Source of the DNA: Clavelina lepadiformis
Taxonomy: Eukaryota; Chordata; Ascidiacea; Aplousobranchia; Clavelinidae
DNA: 64,000 nucleotides
Assembly (NCBI RefSeq): GCF_947623445.1
Contig: NC_135240.1
Span: forward strand, 14,074,001-14,138,000
Direction: 5' to 3'
Each line of letters starts with the position of its first letter. Position 1 is the first letter of the stretch. The translations under genes and the position numbers were made by a program. Below, piece by piece: positions 46,701 through 56,570 of this stretch. The notes below the pieces were generated by a model that did no database searches, was not told the DNA's origin, and worked only from the letters and a program-made list of their open reading frames with translations.

Positions 46701-48937
46701 ATGGTGAATTGAAGGCTATGGACAATAATTTAATTGTCCATATTTTAGATTCAGATAAAGAAAAATTGTAAACCATATAGACAGAATGACTGACATACAT
46801 ACGTATTAATTTACCGTTTAGTGCAAGCTGACCTAACACTTCATTCATTATTTTTGTATAAAAACAATTTTGTTGGAATACAGCATATTTATATTAGCGT
46901 ATTTTTAGTTGTAGTTAGCTGACATACACATAGTAATAGCTGTGTAATTAGACCAACTGAAAATGAACAAGTTATTTAACAATTTCTTTGTTTTCAGATA
47001 GATATGGTTAAGGTTTATAAATATGGACAAACCAATGAAATTTGGAAGTAGTGTGTATTGCCATACTCAAGGCTTTCAGAGCCAGGATTGAGCATAGTGA
47101 TAGATATATAGTGATAAGATCTCACAATTATCAAGTTTATATTTTTATAAAATGAACTGTTTGTTTGGAATTTCCATTTCCACTACTTCTAAATACAGGG
47201 GAAGCTGGTTAACTCAAAGTTGAAGGGTCTGGTCAAATTAATTCCAAACATCTTAAGTTTCTGGTTACCTAGAATTGACAGCAAATAACCGTGAAAATTG
47301 GGCTGGGTTATAATAAATGCATTTTAGTAGTCAATCATAGTGTAACAAGAGGGTTTCTTTTAGATTATTTTTGATTTAAAAATAAAAAATTCATCTAAAA
47401 GTTTGTTATGGTTTAATTTAAGTTTAATTATGGAATTAAACGTAGCACCGGTAATCTCCAACTGTTGTTACCATTTAGGTATGTTACCCAAGATCTTGCC
47501 AGGTCAGCCCACCACGTTATTGTAATAAACTGGTGAAGAACCTAACCAAACCTGTCTAAGATCACCTTACATTTAAGTGTGAATGCTTTTATCTCAGTGT
47601 GGTTGCTTTAATTGTCCGGGTTGCACTTTTTACTTTTGCATGTATCTTTATTATATAACCTTTTAACCACATGGTTGTGAGATCCTTGGCTTGTGTTCTT
47701 AAATGTTATACACTGGTATCCATGTGAGATTTTTATGGTGAAAAGTCATTAAATGGTAGCAATATTGATTTGAACATTTTGATCGTCAATTAGCTGAAAT
47801 CTTTGAGAGCTTTGAGTTGTTCGTAGTTATTTACATGTAATGTAATAAGGAATTTGCCAGGACAGGTAAAGTTGTTTTGAGTTATTCAAAATTTTGAATT
47901 GACTTAAGTCGAGTTAATGAGCTTCCACTGTATTTGTTTTGCTTGTAATGATAGAAATATCAAGGCATGCAATTATATCTGCTTCAGAAATGTTGCTCTG
48001 AAAGGCTAGGCTAAATACCATGTATGATACATTAGTTTTGCTACTTTAAACATTTGTTAAATGATAAGGATTTTAGTTGATTGAATAACATTACCATTTG
48101 CAGTTTCCATCGCACAGAAATGTACCACTATGATAAAACTGATCGTTCTTCAGCAGCATTATTAAAGTATGTGTTGCAAGATTATTCAAAGGATGAAGTA
48201 CTAAAAATTCCACCACCTCTTGATCACAAGTAAGTTGTGTGTTTTATCAGTATGCTATAACATACTCTAATATTGAAATGTTTGCAATGCAGCTAAAGTT
48301 TGCTCCCATGTAATTGGTTTATGTGAAATGTTCAACTTTAATATACTAGTTAAAAGAGTCTCATTGTTTTTGTCACTAAGCAAGAGTTTATCTAATATAG
48401 ATCTTGCATATGTTTACATACAATCGACACTAAATACTTACATTTCATACATTTTTTATGTTCACATTGGCAATACATTCCAATTATGTTAAATTCTTTT
48501 AATTTAAGTTTGAATGTGTGTACCAGCGTTTCAAATAATTTAACTCGGGTTTTAATCACTCATTTCTGAACTTTTAACTGAAATGTGAATATGTATAGTT
48601 ATAGTTGAAAAAAGCATGTTTAAAACATAAAGAATTGGATCAACGACATAGAAAAATGCAGTATTGTAGTTATATAGAATGGATTATTTATAATACATTT
48701 TGAAGCAGAAGCAGTTGCAATAGTTTTACAAAAGCACCAATGGGTTTTGTAGCATTTTTTAAATTTTTTAGAAATGCTGAGCTTGAAAGTATGATCGCTG
48801 CCTTGAAAGCGCATTTCTTGGAACATGCCAACATCAGTCAGCTGACGTTTTTTAGTGGTGTTGGATTTGGCTTGCTTGGTGTGTTTGCTGCATTGCTTTT
48901 CATCTTACGCAGATATCGAAAAAAGAAACTCTTATAG
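40738..48937 (+). CDS. ER-membrane protein with two thioredoxin-fold domains
   Basis: Seven exons in phase: 40738-40885, 41882-41973, 42152-42257, 45142-45280, 45440-45610, 48104-48229, 48772-48937. They total 948 nt, or 315 residues. Signal peptide about 1-20 ([20 protein letters not shown]). Thioredoxin domain 1 has VLVYFY, a redox-type CLQC (C56-C59) and the cis-proline loop [11 protein letters not shown] (P99). Domain 2 follows [20 protein letters not shown]; the first Cys of the CxxC is missing there, so this domain is probably structural. It ends with [30 protein letters not shown]. One membrane helix (about 286-306) precedes a basic tail ending KKKLL, a KKXX-type ER-retrieval signal. 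The layout is that of TMX/PDI-family membrane proteins; I cannot name an orthologue. Introns 3 and 5 are swollen by transposons. Confidence 0.85.
42292..43199. mobile_element. hAT element (CAGGAGTGTCCAAA)
   Basis: Left CAGGAGTGTCCAAATTATGG, right AGTTTGGACAACTCTG, with the perfect 8-bp duplication CTGTAGAT (42284-42291, 43200-43207). 908 bp, no intact ORF. GGCCCACGGGCC and TGGCCCTC words lie near the ends. Inside intron 3 of the thioredoxin-fold gene. Confidence 0.88.
43820..44080 (-). mobile_element. 3' end of a non-LTR retrotransposon (LINE)
   Basis: Minus-strand ORF 43869-44072 reads [35 protein letters not shown] and [14 protein letters not shown], the usual C-terminus of a LINE reverse transcriptase. 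Just past its stop comes a (GAT)n tail (43824-43837), the microsatellite tail of 5'-truncated insertions. Only this end is present. Confidence 0.8.
45638..46558. mobile_element. Tc1/mariner-type element (AAGGTGTGTTTAAAAAG)
   Basis: Left CAAGGTGTGTTTAAAAAGTA, right AAGTTTTGAACACACCTTA, inverted repeats of about 20 nt with TA on both flanks. No readable transposase, only decayed sequence. Intron 5 of the thioredoxin-fold gene. Confidence 0.65.
47196..47930. mobile_element. Pogo/Tigger-like MITE
   Basis: Left CAGGGGAAGCTGGTTAACTC, right GAGTTAATGAGCTTCCACTG, flanked by TA (47194-47195, 47931-47932). The CAGNGGAAGCTC-TTAACTC terminus is characteristic of pogo/Tigger elements. 735 bp, non-coding. 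Intron 5 of the thioredoxin-fold gene. Confidence 0.72.
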
Positions 48938-49592
48938 AGTACACATACATACAAATCCTGCAAACTTTGTAGTGATTTTAGCTATAAGAAAATAAGATTT
49001 TGAAAATATTTCCTGTGCTATTCGATATTTAAGCAAAAAATTTGTTGTAGTTATTCTGCTTATTATTCAATTGTTTAAGGTTTTTTTTTCTTTTAACGCA
49101 AATCAAAGTTAGCTGCCAGTTAAAATTATATACAGTATTCTTTAGTAGAACATAAAACTGCCACAGTTATTTGCAAATTTTTGTGAAATTTCCATTGGTA
49201 CTTTCTGCAGATTAACATTATGTTTGACTTTTGGTGATATTTCTGCTTTTGTTTACGGAAGCTTGCATATATATCAGCAAAATTTGTTCATTCTAAACAC
49301 AATTTATTTGGAGACCGTGTGGGACTCCATTGTAGCAGAAACTGTTTTGAGTGTAAAACTATTCCTAAAGTGCAATACAGCATGGTGCAAACTGTTTAAA
49401 CACTGAGTCTTAAAAAATAATCTTAGGCAAACCCTACCGTAATTAGGAATACCTACAGTTTCAGCAGTCAGCAAATCACTTTGTTCACAGGCCTGTCTCG
49501 TTCTGGTCAGGTGGGCCTTTAATCAAGCTCAATTGCTTTAAATCATGAATTACTACATGTTACAAAATTCGACAAGAATACAAAAGAAAACA

Positions 49593-49598
49593 AATAAA
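49593..49598 (+). promoter_or_regulatory. Candidate poly(A) signal of the thioredoxin-fold gene
   Basis: AATAAA about 650 nt after the TAG at 48935-48937; no earlier canonical hexamer was noticed. Confidence 0.35.
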
Positions 49599-51130
49599 GT
49601 GTGGTGATTGTAAATATACTGTAGCAACGATGATAATTACCGCAACTAAGACAGGCAAATGTGCTGAAAGAAGGCCTTGGAAACAGAAACGTGCATTACA
49701 ATAGTAAAATTTGAGAAAGATATAATTTTAACATTAGCACAGCTACCAAACCCACATAGGCTACAAATAAATACACAATTTGGACATATTAAATTGTATT
49801 GTTTTCGTCATTGTCTGTGGAGGAACGAAAAATAAAATTCTAGCCATTATAGTGTAATAAAATAGCAATTCCACCAGCAAACAATGAGCGGTAAAAAACA
49901 ACAACAATACACTAATTAATTAAGATTAGTGCATCTGAATGGTGAAAAGAAACCCATCCCAAAGATCGGAATCCTGTTTCTGTGGCTGAGGTGAGGGCAT
50001 GATAGCAGGGCCCTCTGGTGCACTAAACTTATTGATTATCACAACATTGCACAATACATTTCATTAATAAGACATTAGGAATTCCCACGCCTCAACTATC
50101 CTACAGAAATTGATGATGTGTTATGTTACAATAACCAAACTAAAAAAACTTTACACACACTGAGCCGATGCGAAGTAGCAAATTTGTTTGAAAATGAAGA
50201 TGACCATGGAAGCAAAATAATGAAACCAGACCATTGATCTCAGAATTACCTTGAAGTACCCTTACTGACCATGATTTATAGATGATTATTTGGATTCTGT
50301 CATGGTAGTTCACATAGGTGAAGTCTTGGTAACCTTGAAACAATAAATAGTTGGAAGGAAAGGATTCTAAATAAATATTAACACCATTACTATATTATTT
50401 AAGTTTGCAACAAAAACGTATGAACGATATTGTGTCGGAAACTTAATAACACTATCACTTTTCATGTAAATGGTGTTTAACAAAACCCATAAATTTAGTG
50501 TGTTCCTTAGTTTGTTTTATTGAGAAAGGTAATAAATTCCATAATTTAGCTATTCAAGGATTTTTGGATTATGTTATTTCTACAAAAAGGCAGAAAGAGA
50601 TTGTTTTTACACCAATAACCATAAACGCAGCAAACAATATAACGCAGGTGCGTGAGGTAGTAAGTGATTATGTCATGGACTCGTATAGGGCAATAACCAT
50701 ATTTGGGCCACAGATACACACTCAAAGCAAGGTGCAATCAAAAACTCTTAACTATTAATAGAAAGTAAGTAAGACACTCAGCACGTTGTTAAAGACATGT
50801 TGTGTGGAAAAGACGACAAATTTTTTTTAAGTCGCCGATTAAAATCGAAGTATTATAGTATAGTACGAGTCGTGCGAGCATGAATTTCTTTGTGGTCATA
50901 TTACGTTTCTGATATCTATGTGGCTTTACTCGTTTTAGGGGTTTTACCCTTTTAATAAATTTTACCTATAAAAACCACAAAATAACATGTTTCTTATGCC
51001 GATTACAATAGTTCTCTCAGTGTCTATCTCCGTGCATACCTTTTATTCTCAGGTTTCAGAGAACGCTGAAGCTTTTTCTTTGTTATAGCTTTTATCCACA
51101 AGCAGAAGTGTTGCAGAGTCTATATATAAC
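49599..51130. other. Intergenic, no supportable gene
   Basis: It holds a repeat copy at 49945-50030 (shared with 36530-36600) and an 86-codon ORF at 50498-50758 without recognisable homology. Confidence 0.4.
49945..50030. repeat. Short dispersed repeat shared with 36530-36600
   Basis: Both copies contain GGAATCCTGTTTCTGT after a CCATCCCA/CCATTCCA word, then GCACxATA and a CTGGTGCACTA / CTAGCGTACTA end. On the minus strand it reads QKQDSDLWDGFLF; the other copy reads QKQDSCPWNGFSF. The conserved non-coding flanks make a repeat likelier than a shared exon. Confidence 0.45.
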
Positions 51131-52325
51131 AGGGGCGTTCAATAAGTTCGTAGCCCAACCATTAATCATAATGTAAAGCGTGGCAGCAGTACGCACGAGA
51201 TTCATCAACATGCACGCCAAATATTTTACTCATCACGCTGATTTGTAAAAATAAACAAAATAAAAACTTGTTTTTTGAATGAAAGTTTATAATAAATGAA
51301 ATGAGGCATCAGTTACCGCCAAAACTTGTGTTTTTGCATGCAAGATTTCTCATTGAAAACTGGAGTACTTTCCGGTTGGGCAATGAAAGAGTTAAATAAA
51401 ATAAATTTTTCTGCATAAGGTTACTCTTTATTTCTCTATGTAACTTCCATTCAAAGCGACACATTTCTCAAATTTCTTTTTCAGGACTTCTTAACTCTTT
51501 TAAAAAGTCCGCTAGGAAATCCTCCACAACTCCTTTTAGGGTATATTTCACTTCCTCGACATCTTTAAGTTTGCTAGCTCCGAGTTGTTTTTTCAAAGGA
51601 GAGAACAGATGATGAGGCATTCTAAAATATTGTGACCGTGATCTTTGGATGATTCCATTGACGTGAATAAACTTTGCCTTCAGGATCAAAGTGAGGGACC
51701 TAATTTTTATCTTGAGTAGCAAGTCTGTCAATAAAGTGCTTTGGAACTGCTTCACAGAGCATAGGGTCTCTTGTGAAACCTGCTTGTCTTTATGCTTAAA
51801 AGTGTACAAACGAGGAACCTATGTTTCAGAATCCTTGAACATGTTGAGTCCATCAAGTAACATATATTCAACTGACCCAACAGACGTGCTCATTTCAAGC
51901 AATATTGCAATTCATGTGTGCCTGTCTTTCTTGACAAATTTCTCAACATCTTTTACATTTTTCTTTGTCACTAAAATGGATGGGCTTCCTGCATGGATCT
52001 TCATCAATGCTCTCTCGACTAGCTTTGAAAAGAGCTATCCTTTCTTGACTGCGTGCGAAAGAGCAATGCCTCCTTATGTTGGCACCAGCTCCTCATGAAT
52101 TTGCTTCAGCTTTAACAGCACACTGCTGAACAGAAGACAGTTTTTTTATTATCAAGCGACAATAATTTAATTTAATTAATTTGATAATATTTGTCGAATA
52201 TATTCAGGTTAGTGTTCATAGTGGCACATCCCTAGTGGATTGGAATACATGAAATATCCATCAAACACAATTTAAGTTGATATCTACACCTTCATGGTTG
52301 GGCTATGAATTTATTGTACACCCTC
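51131..52325. mobile_element. Mariner element, decayed
   Basis: Left GTTCAATAAGTTCGTAGCCC, right GGGCTATGAATTTATTGTAC: about 28-nt inverted repeats adjoining TA on both sides. It carries a mutated mariner transposase on the minus strand (about 51420-52100). A stray hAT-type end, GTGGCACATCCCTA, at 52219-52232 lies inside it. Confidence 0.78.
51420..52100 (-). pseudogene. Mariner transposase remnant
   Basis: Readable blocks in order, with frame changes and stops between them: HEELVPT, VEKFVKKDRHTWIAILLEMS, VEYMLLDGLNMFKDSET, VPRLYTFKHKDKQVSQETLC, then KAKFIHVNGIIQRSRSQYFR, HHLFSPLKKQLGASKLKDVE and a C-terminal helix. This parallels the N-terminal HTH part and the SDYHLF..LxxxLxGxxFxxxEEV end of mariner transposases. 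The catalytic core is largely missing, so it is not functional. Confidence 0.72.
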
Positions 52326-52589
52326 TGTATACTATATAGCCATACTCCAAAGACTGACATAGTCGTACTCAAAACTGTTTTTTATTTGCTTCAGTGGTGT
52401 GCTTTAGGTTCTTAATTTGGCACTTAATGACTTGGACAGAACTTCTGCGTACTCAATTTTCAATTGATTTAGAGATTGTGTTAGTCAAACTGCGTATTGG
52501 AAATAAATTGGTTCCATTTTTTGAAAATAAAAAAACAAGATTCGCTACTCCCCTAGTTACGATATTTATTTTAGATTGTATTTAATTGA

Positions 52590-52605
52590 TTTTTTTTGCA
52601 ACTAG
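52590..52605 (+). promoter_or_regulatory. Splice-acceptor-like site upstream of the dehydratase ATG
   Basis: TTTTTTTTGCAACTAG lies about 42 nt before the ATG at 52648. It may end a 5'-UTR intron or serve as a trans-splice acceptor; the coding exon itself has no intron. Confidence 0.35.
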
Positions 52606-52647
52606 GTAATATACTTAATTAAACTGTTGGTTTTCATACTGTGTGTT

Positions 52648-53628
52648 ATGGAGAGAACAATCAATATACAAGACATTCATTCATCAATCAAGCAAGCATA
52701 TCATAGGATCAAACCATATGTGTATCATACACCATTAGTTCATTCACTGCCGTTTTCAAACAATACAAAAGTTAATGTTTATTTGAAACTTGAGTCGGAA
52801 CAAAAAACTGGCTCCTTTAAGGTGAGAGGATCATTCAATAAACTTCTTGGGGAGACTTCGGATCTCAAGCATGAGTATGTCACTGCTTCTACAGGAAATC
52901 ATGGTATGGCGTGTGCTTTAGCATTATCAACTCTTGGGAAGAAGGGTGTGGTCTTTGTTCCGATCACTGTAAATCCAGCCAAAGAAAGTTCATTGCGAGA
53001 ATATGGAATTGAATTGCGAAAGTATGGTGACGACTGCGTTAAAACAGAAAGAGAAGCCAGACAGTATGCCGTCGCAAATGGAATGGCATACATTTCACCA
53101 TATGCAGATATGCAAATCATTTATGGGCAAGGCACTATTGCAGAAGAGTTAGCACAAGATTTATCACACATAGATGCAGTGTTTGTTACTGTGGGAGGCG
53201 GTGGGCTAATATCAGGCATAGGGTCATATTTCAAAGTATTTAGCAAAGAAACAGAGATTGTGGGATGTTTGCCAGAGAATTCACCTGTGATGATGGAATC
53301 TGTAAAAAGTGGCCAGATTATTGAAATGGTATCCCTCGAAACATTGTCAGATGCATCTGCTGGAGGTATAGAACAAGGTTCACCAACGGTTCCTATTTGT
53401 CAAGTAGTGGTGGACCGATGGGTGACAGTTTCAGAGGAAGAGATTGCAAATGCCATGCTGCTTGTGCTTGAAAAGCATCATAAGGTTGTAGAAGGAGCAG
53501 CAGGAGTTGCATTAGCTTCTTTTTTAAAATGTACTAAGGAATATGAAGGAAAAAATGTTGTGATTGTTCTATGCGGCTCCAATCTGTCTATGGATAATTT
53601 AAAGTTTGTTATTAGTAAATCTAAATGA
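52648..53628 (+). CDS. PLP-dependent L-threonine/L-serine dehydratase (serine-racemase family), intronless
   Basis: A single uninterrupted ORF of 326 residues from ATG 52648; the frame opens at TTG 52627 but the ATG (MERTINIQDIH) fits the family better. It is a fold-type II PLP enzyme that would deaminate threonine or serine to the 2-oxo acid, or racemise serine. The PLP lysine is K58 in KTGSFKVRGSF. The substrate loop STGNHG is at 81-86, the phosphate-binding glycine loop VGGGGLISG at about 182-190, and VEGAAGVALAS and VIVLCGSNLS close the active site. The SGGN cofactor motif of animal serine racemase reads CGSN here. There is no ACT regulatory domain and no targeting peptide, so a cytosolic, catabolic-type enzyme is likely. 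It sits 2.9 kb upstream of EIF2B4 on the same strand. Confidence 0.9.
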   Translation: MERTINIQDIHSSIKQAYHRIKPYVYHTPLVHSLPFSNNTKVNVYLKLESEQKTGSFKVRGSFNKLLGETSDLKHEYVTASTGNHGMACALALSTLGKKGVVFVPITVNPAKESSLREYGIELRKYGDDCVKTEREARQYAVANGMAYISPYADMQIIYGQGTIAEELAQDLSHIDAVFVTVGGGGLISGIGSYFKVFSKETEIVGCLPENSPVMMESVKSGQIIEMVSLETLSDASAGGIEQGSPTVPICQVVVDRWVTVSEEEIANAMLLVLEKHHKVVEGAAGVALASFLKCTKEYEGKNVVIVLCGSNLSMDNLKFVISKSK

Positions 53629-53763
53629 CTTTTTGCTTTGTTGTTAGTAATTGTTTCACTGTTCAACATACCATTCACGATGTTTTTAGATTGGTCATTA
53701 ATTCTGAAATATATTCTCATTGCTCATATCAAATATCTATGCATCAATCAATCTTGTCAAAAT

Positions 53764-54290
53764 TAGAGATGTACCGATGCCAATATTAAACATTGAAAAA
53801 CCGATATACCGGCCACTATATCTTTTGGTTCTTTTTTGCCGATGCATCGACCAATGTTTTGTATAACCTTTCACTTTTATCTGAAACTACTTTTTCGCCT
53901 TTTATTAGATCTCTTTAACGAAGAATGTTTACTCACAGTATCAAAAAAAAATTTCTAAATGAAACAGGTATACTTTATATACTGATGTATAAGACTTTAT
54001 ATACTGGCTACTAATGCAACGACATAAATAATGAATAGAAGTTGAATGTCAGCCAAAAGCATCTCAATTATTGGTACATCAAAGCTTATGATTTTCAACA
54101 ACATGTCAACAGACTTGAACAATTACTTCGTGTGTAAAATTCTTTAATTTTGTTGTTTTAAGATGATCCCGTGTGATCTGTTTATCACAAGAACAGAATT
54201 TGACCGACAAGATCTAAATTTCTATTCCACATATTTGGTCGGGCGTATAAACGTAAAACACCGGTAAGAATCAGCATCGGTACATCTCTA
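53764..54290. mobile_element. Non-autonomous hAT element (TAGAGATGTACCGATG)
   Basis: Perfect 16-nt ends TAGAGATGTACCGATG / CATCGGTACATCTCTA. Flanks GTCAAAAT and GTCAAATG are a diverged 8-bp duplication. ACCGGxATA-type subterminal words occur at both ends. 527 bp, non-coding. Same superfamily as 20034-20458. Confidence 0.82.
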
Positions 54291-55220
54291 GTCAAATGTA
54301 TTTTTTGTTTAGTTTTTTATGTTCTAAGACTAGGTTATATGCTGTAATACAAAATGGTTAGATCCTAATTTGTATCGTTTTAATTTATTTTTCTGCTTGA
54401 CAAGTTTTCCAATTTAACTAGATTTGTTCCATGTTCGACATACGCACATGATATCTCTGTAAAATGCAATATTGTCATGGCATCTTACCCAGCTTTAATT
54501 TTTTCTAGGAGGATATTTGACTTCTTTAAAGCTCCAAAACAGTAGTTTCAATAAGAAACATACCAAGTCATTGATTATGTTTCAGTTTGAAAAAGCTTTT
54601 GGAACAAAATTATTTGAATCTCGAGTACTATTTAAGTTTACAGTTGTTTGAGATTTTAGTGAGATGTTTTTAAAAAGAGTCAGAAGCAACTTATTTTCTG
54701 CCAGCAATGATATTTACATTATAACTATTTAATATTTAAAAGTGAGAAACAGTTGAAAATGAAGTTCATATATCTCTAATTGAAATGTTCTTTATCTGCT
54801 GTGCTCAAATAATACATTATTTGTTGGTTCACCACTGCATTCGCCCAATTTATGTATGTTCTAATCTCTAACAAAGTTTGTAATAGAGTGTGTTGTGTGT
54901 TTAAGCAATGCAATTATATACCAGTTCACAATTGTATAAATGTTATAAAATTCTTTATTACTAATTACCACACAAACGGCCTTGCTCTGATAATAACGTG
55001 GCAACCTATTTCTTGTGGAATGAACATTTAAAAAACGTTTTGATTTTCATTTATATTCAGTTGGAAGTTTAATTAAATTGCTTATTTTTAGGACATTGCA
55101 GCATGTAACATCTTGTGTTCTCAAAAAGGCTGTAGTTTAAAGCATGGCTGCTTTAAAGCCTTTAAGTCTTTGTTTTCTTGCTATATATATATATATTTGA
55201 ATCTATTTGGTATTATAATA
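54291..55220. other. Intergenic, nothing recognised
   Basis: AT-rich, with a (TA)n tract at about 55177-55196. Confidence 0.4.
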
Positions 55221-55221
55221 T

Positions 55222-55640
55222 CTCGGATCTATTATCACAGATGATAGTAGAAGCAAAAAGGAGATCAAAACAAGCATTGCTCAGTCAAAAAGAGCCTTTC
55301 AAGACATTGCATATATACTTCAAAACAATAACTTGCAATTTACAACCAGGAAACGAGTGTTGTCACACTACAGTATATTCTTCTTATCCTAGAATATGGA
55401 TGTAAAACATGGATGCTAATCAAGGCAACAAGAATCTATCTAAATGCAGTTGATATGTAATTACTTCGCAAAATACAGAGAATCTCCCAGATGAGCCATA
55501 GTACTAGCTCAAACCGGTCAACTTTGAACTCTACCGAACAATATCATGAGACAACAAACAAGCTTCTTTGGCCACATCATGAGAAAAGGAAAACTAGAAC
55601 GCACAGTGTTCTGCAGAAAGATTTTATAGGGAAAACGTGC
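55222..55640 (+). mobile_element. LINE reverse-transcriptase fragment
   Basis: Plus strand: ITDDSRSKKEIKTSIAQSKR, AFQDIAYILQNNN and TTRKRVLSHYS, then in shifted frames LEYGCKTWM, LIKATRIYLNAVDM and SFFGHIMRKGKLERT. This is the C-terminal half of a LINE ORF2 (the 'CE-W-T' and 'FLGHxxR' region), broken by several frameshifts and stops. It is a different family or copy from 43820-44080. Confidence 0.8.
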
Positions 55641-55694
55641 ACACATAAAACATCTTTTTATTTTTATTAACAATCTAAAGAAATATCTTCGCTC

Positions 55695-56341
55695 TAGGGT
55701 TGTACTATCCGGATATCGGTTTAACAATGAAACGAAGCAATTTTAGCTATCTGATTTTCGGAAAAAATTTTGTCAGTTAAACAGATAACAAATGCGTAAG
55801 GCTATTTGTGCATTTTTCCCTTTTTATGCCTTTTTAGCAAATTTTGAACTCCTCTGTTTTCTGAAACAGAAAAGTCTACCAGTAAAAAAGTGGTGTTTGA
55901 CTCCATGTTGAACTTAATTTACAGCTCTTTGTCCTCTATTAGACTCTACAAGACATTAAATGTTGAAGGAATTTGTTCTATTATGTTACAAACAATACAC
56001 AAATCGATTGAAATGCGCAAGAAGCATCATGCGCAGAGGACTGGACGGTTTTATAAAGAAACTAGTTTGAGATCGATTGTACACTTCTGAATTCACTAAA
56101 TGTAAAAAAACTACAAATAAACATTAAGAATTTGTGAAATTTTGGACACATGAGGTTTTTTCATAACAAAACTACGCCATACTTGAACGTTTTTACAATC
56201 GACACATTATGTTTCACTAGAAATTAGGATAAAAAGGTTGCTTTGTGCTTACCGCTTGTAATCTGGTTAGCTAGAACAGAAATTTCTGGATATATCCGTT
56301 ATCCGGATAGTAAATATTATTGATATCCAAACTATCCCTAC
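55695..56341. mobile_element. hAT-like MITE, copy 2 (TAGGG..TATC family)
   Basis: Left TAGGGTTGTACTATCCGG, right TTGATATCCAAACTATCCCTA as the inverse end. Flanks CTTCGCTC and CTTCACTC match 7 of 8. The first 100 nt align with the copy at 61-754 (GAAGCAATTTTAGCTATCTG versus GAGGCAATTTTAGCTCTCTC). Confidence 0.8.
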
Positions 56342-56570
56342 TTCACTCCGCTACTATACAAATTTTTAATTGACAAATGGAAAAACATGTCCACGACCAC
56401 GAGGGCCTAAGTCTGGATCAGATATGACACGTGAAAAAGAAGAAGTATTATATTTAGAGTTCTTCATTTGTGATGATATCAGATGCCTTTTCAATTAACC
56501 CTATCATTAAAGTTTCAAATTTTATTTGGATAATTTAACTACAGCAGTGGTTAACTGAGCTAACTGAACA

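Noticed and set aside
50270..50343. Possible minus-strand exon GYQDFTYVNYHD..YKSWS with acceptor and GTAAGG donor
   Set aside because: No second exon joins it in phase; a chance splice-like pair is likely in AT-rich DNA.
50498..50758. 86-codon plus-strand ORF (NITQVREVVSDYVMDSY)
   Set aside because: Looks mildly protein-like but has no neighbour exon, start context or family match.
51691..52098. 135-codon plus-strand ORF
   Set aside because: Antisense shadow of the decayed mariner transposase, whose readable blocks are on the minus strand.
54900..55220. (TA)n and AT-rich tract as an origin or satellite
   Set aside because: Simple low-complexity DNA with no repeat unit beyond TA.
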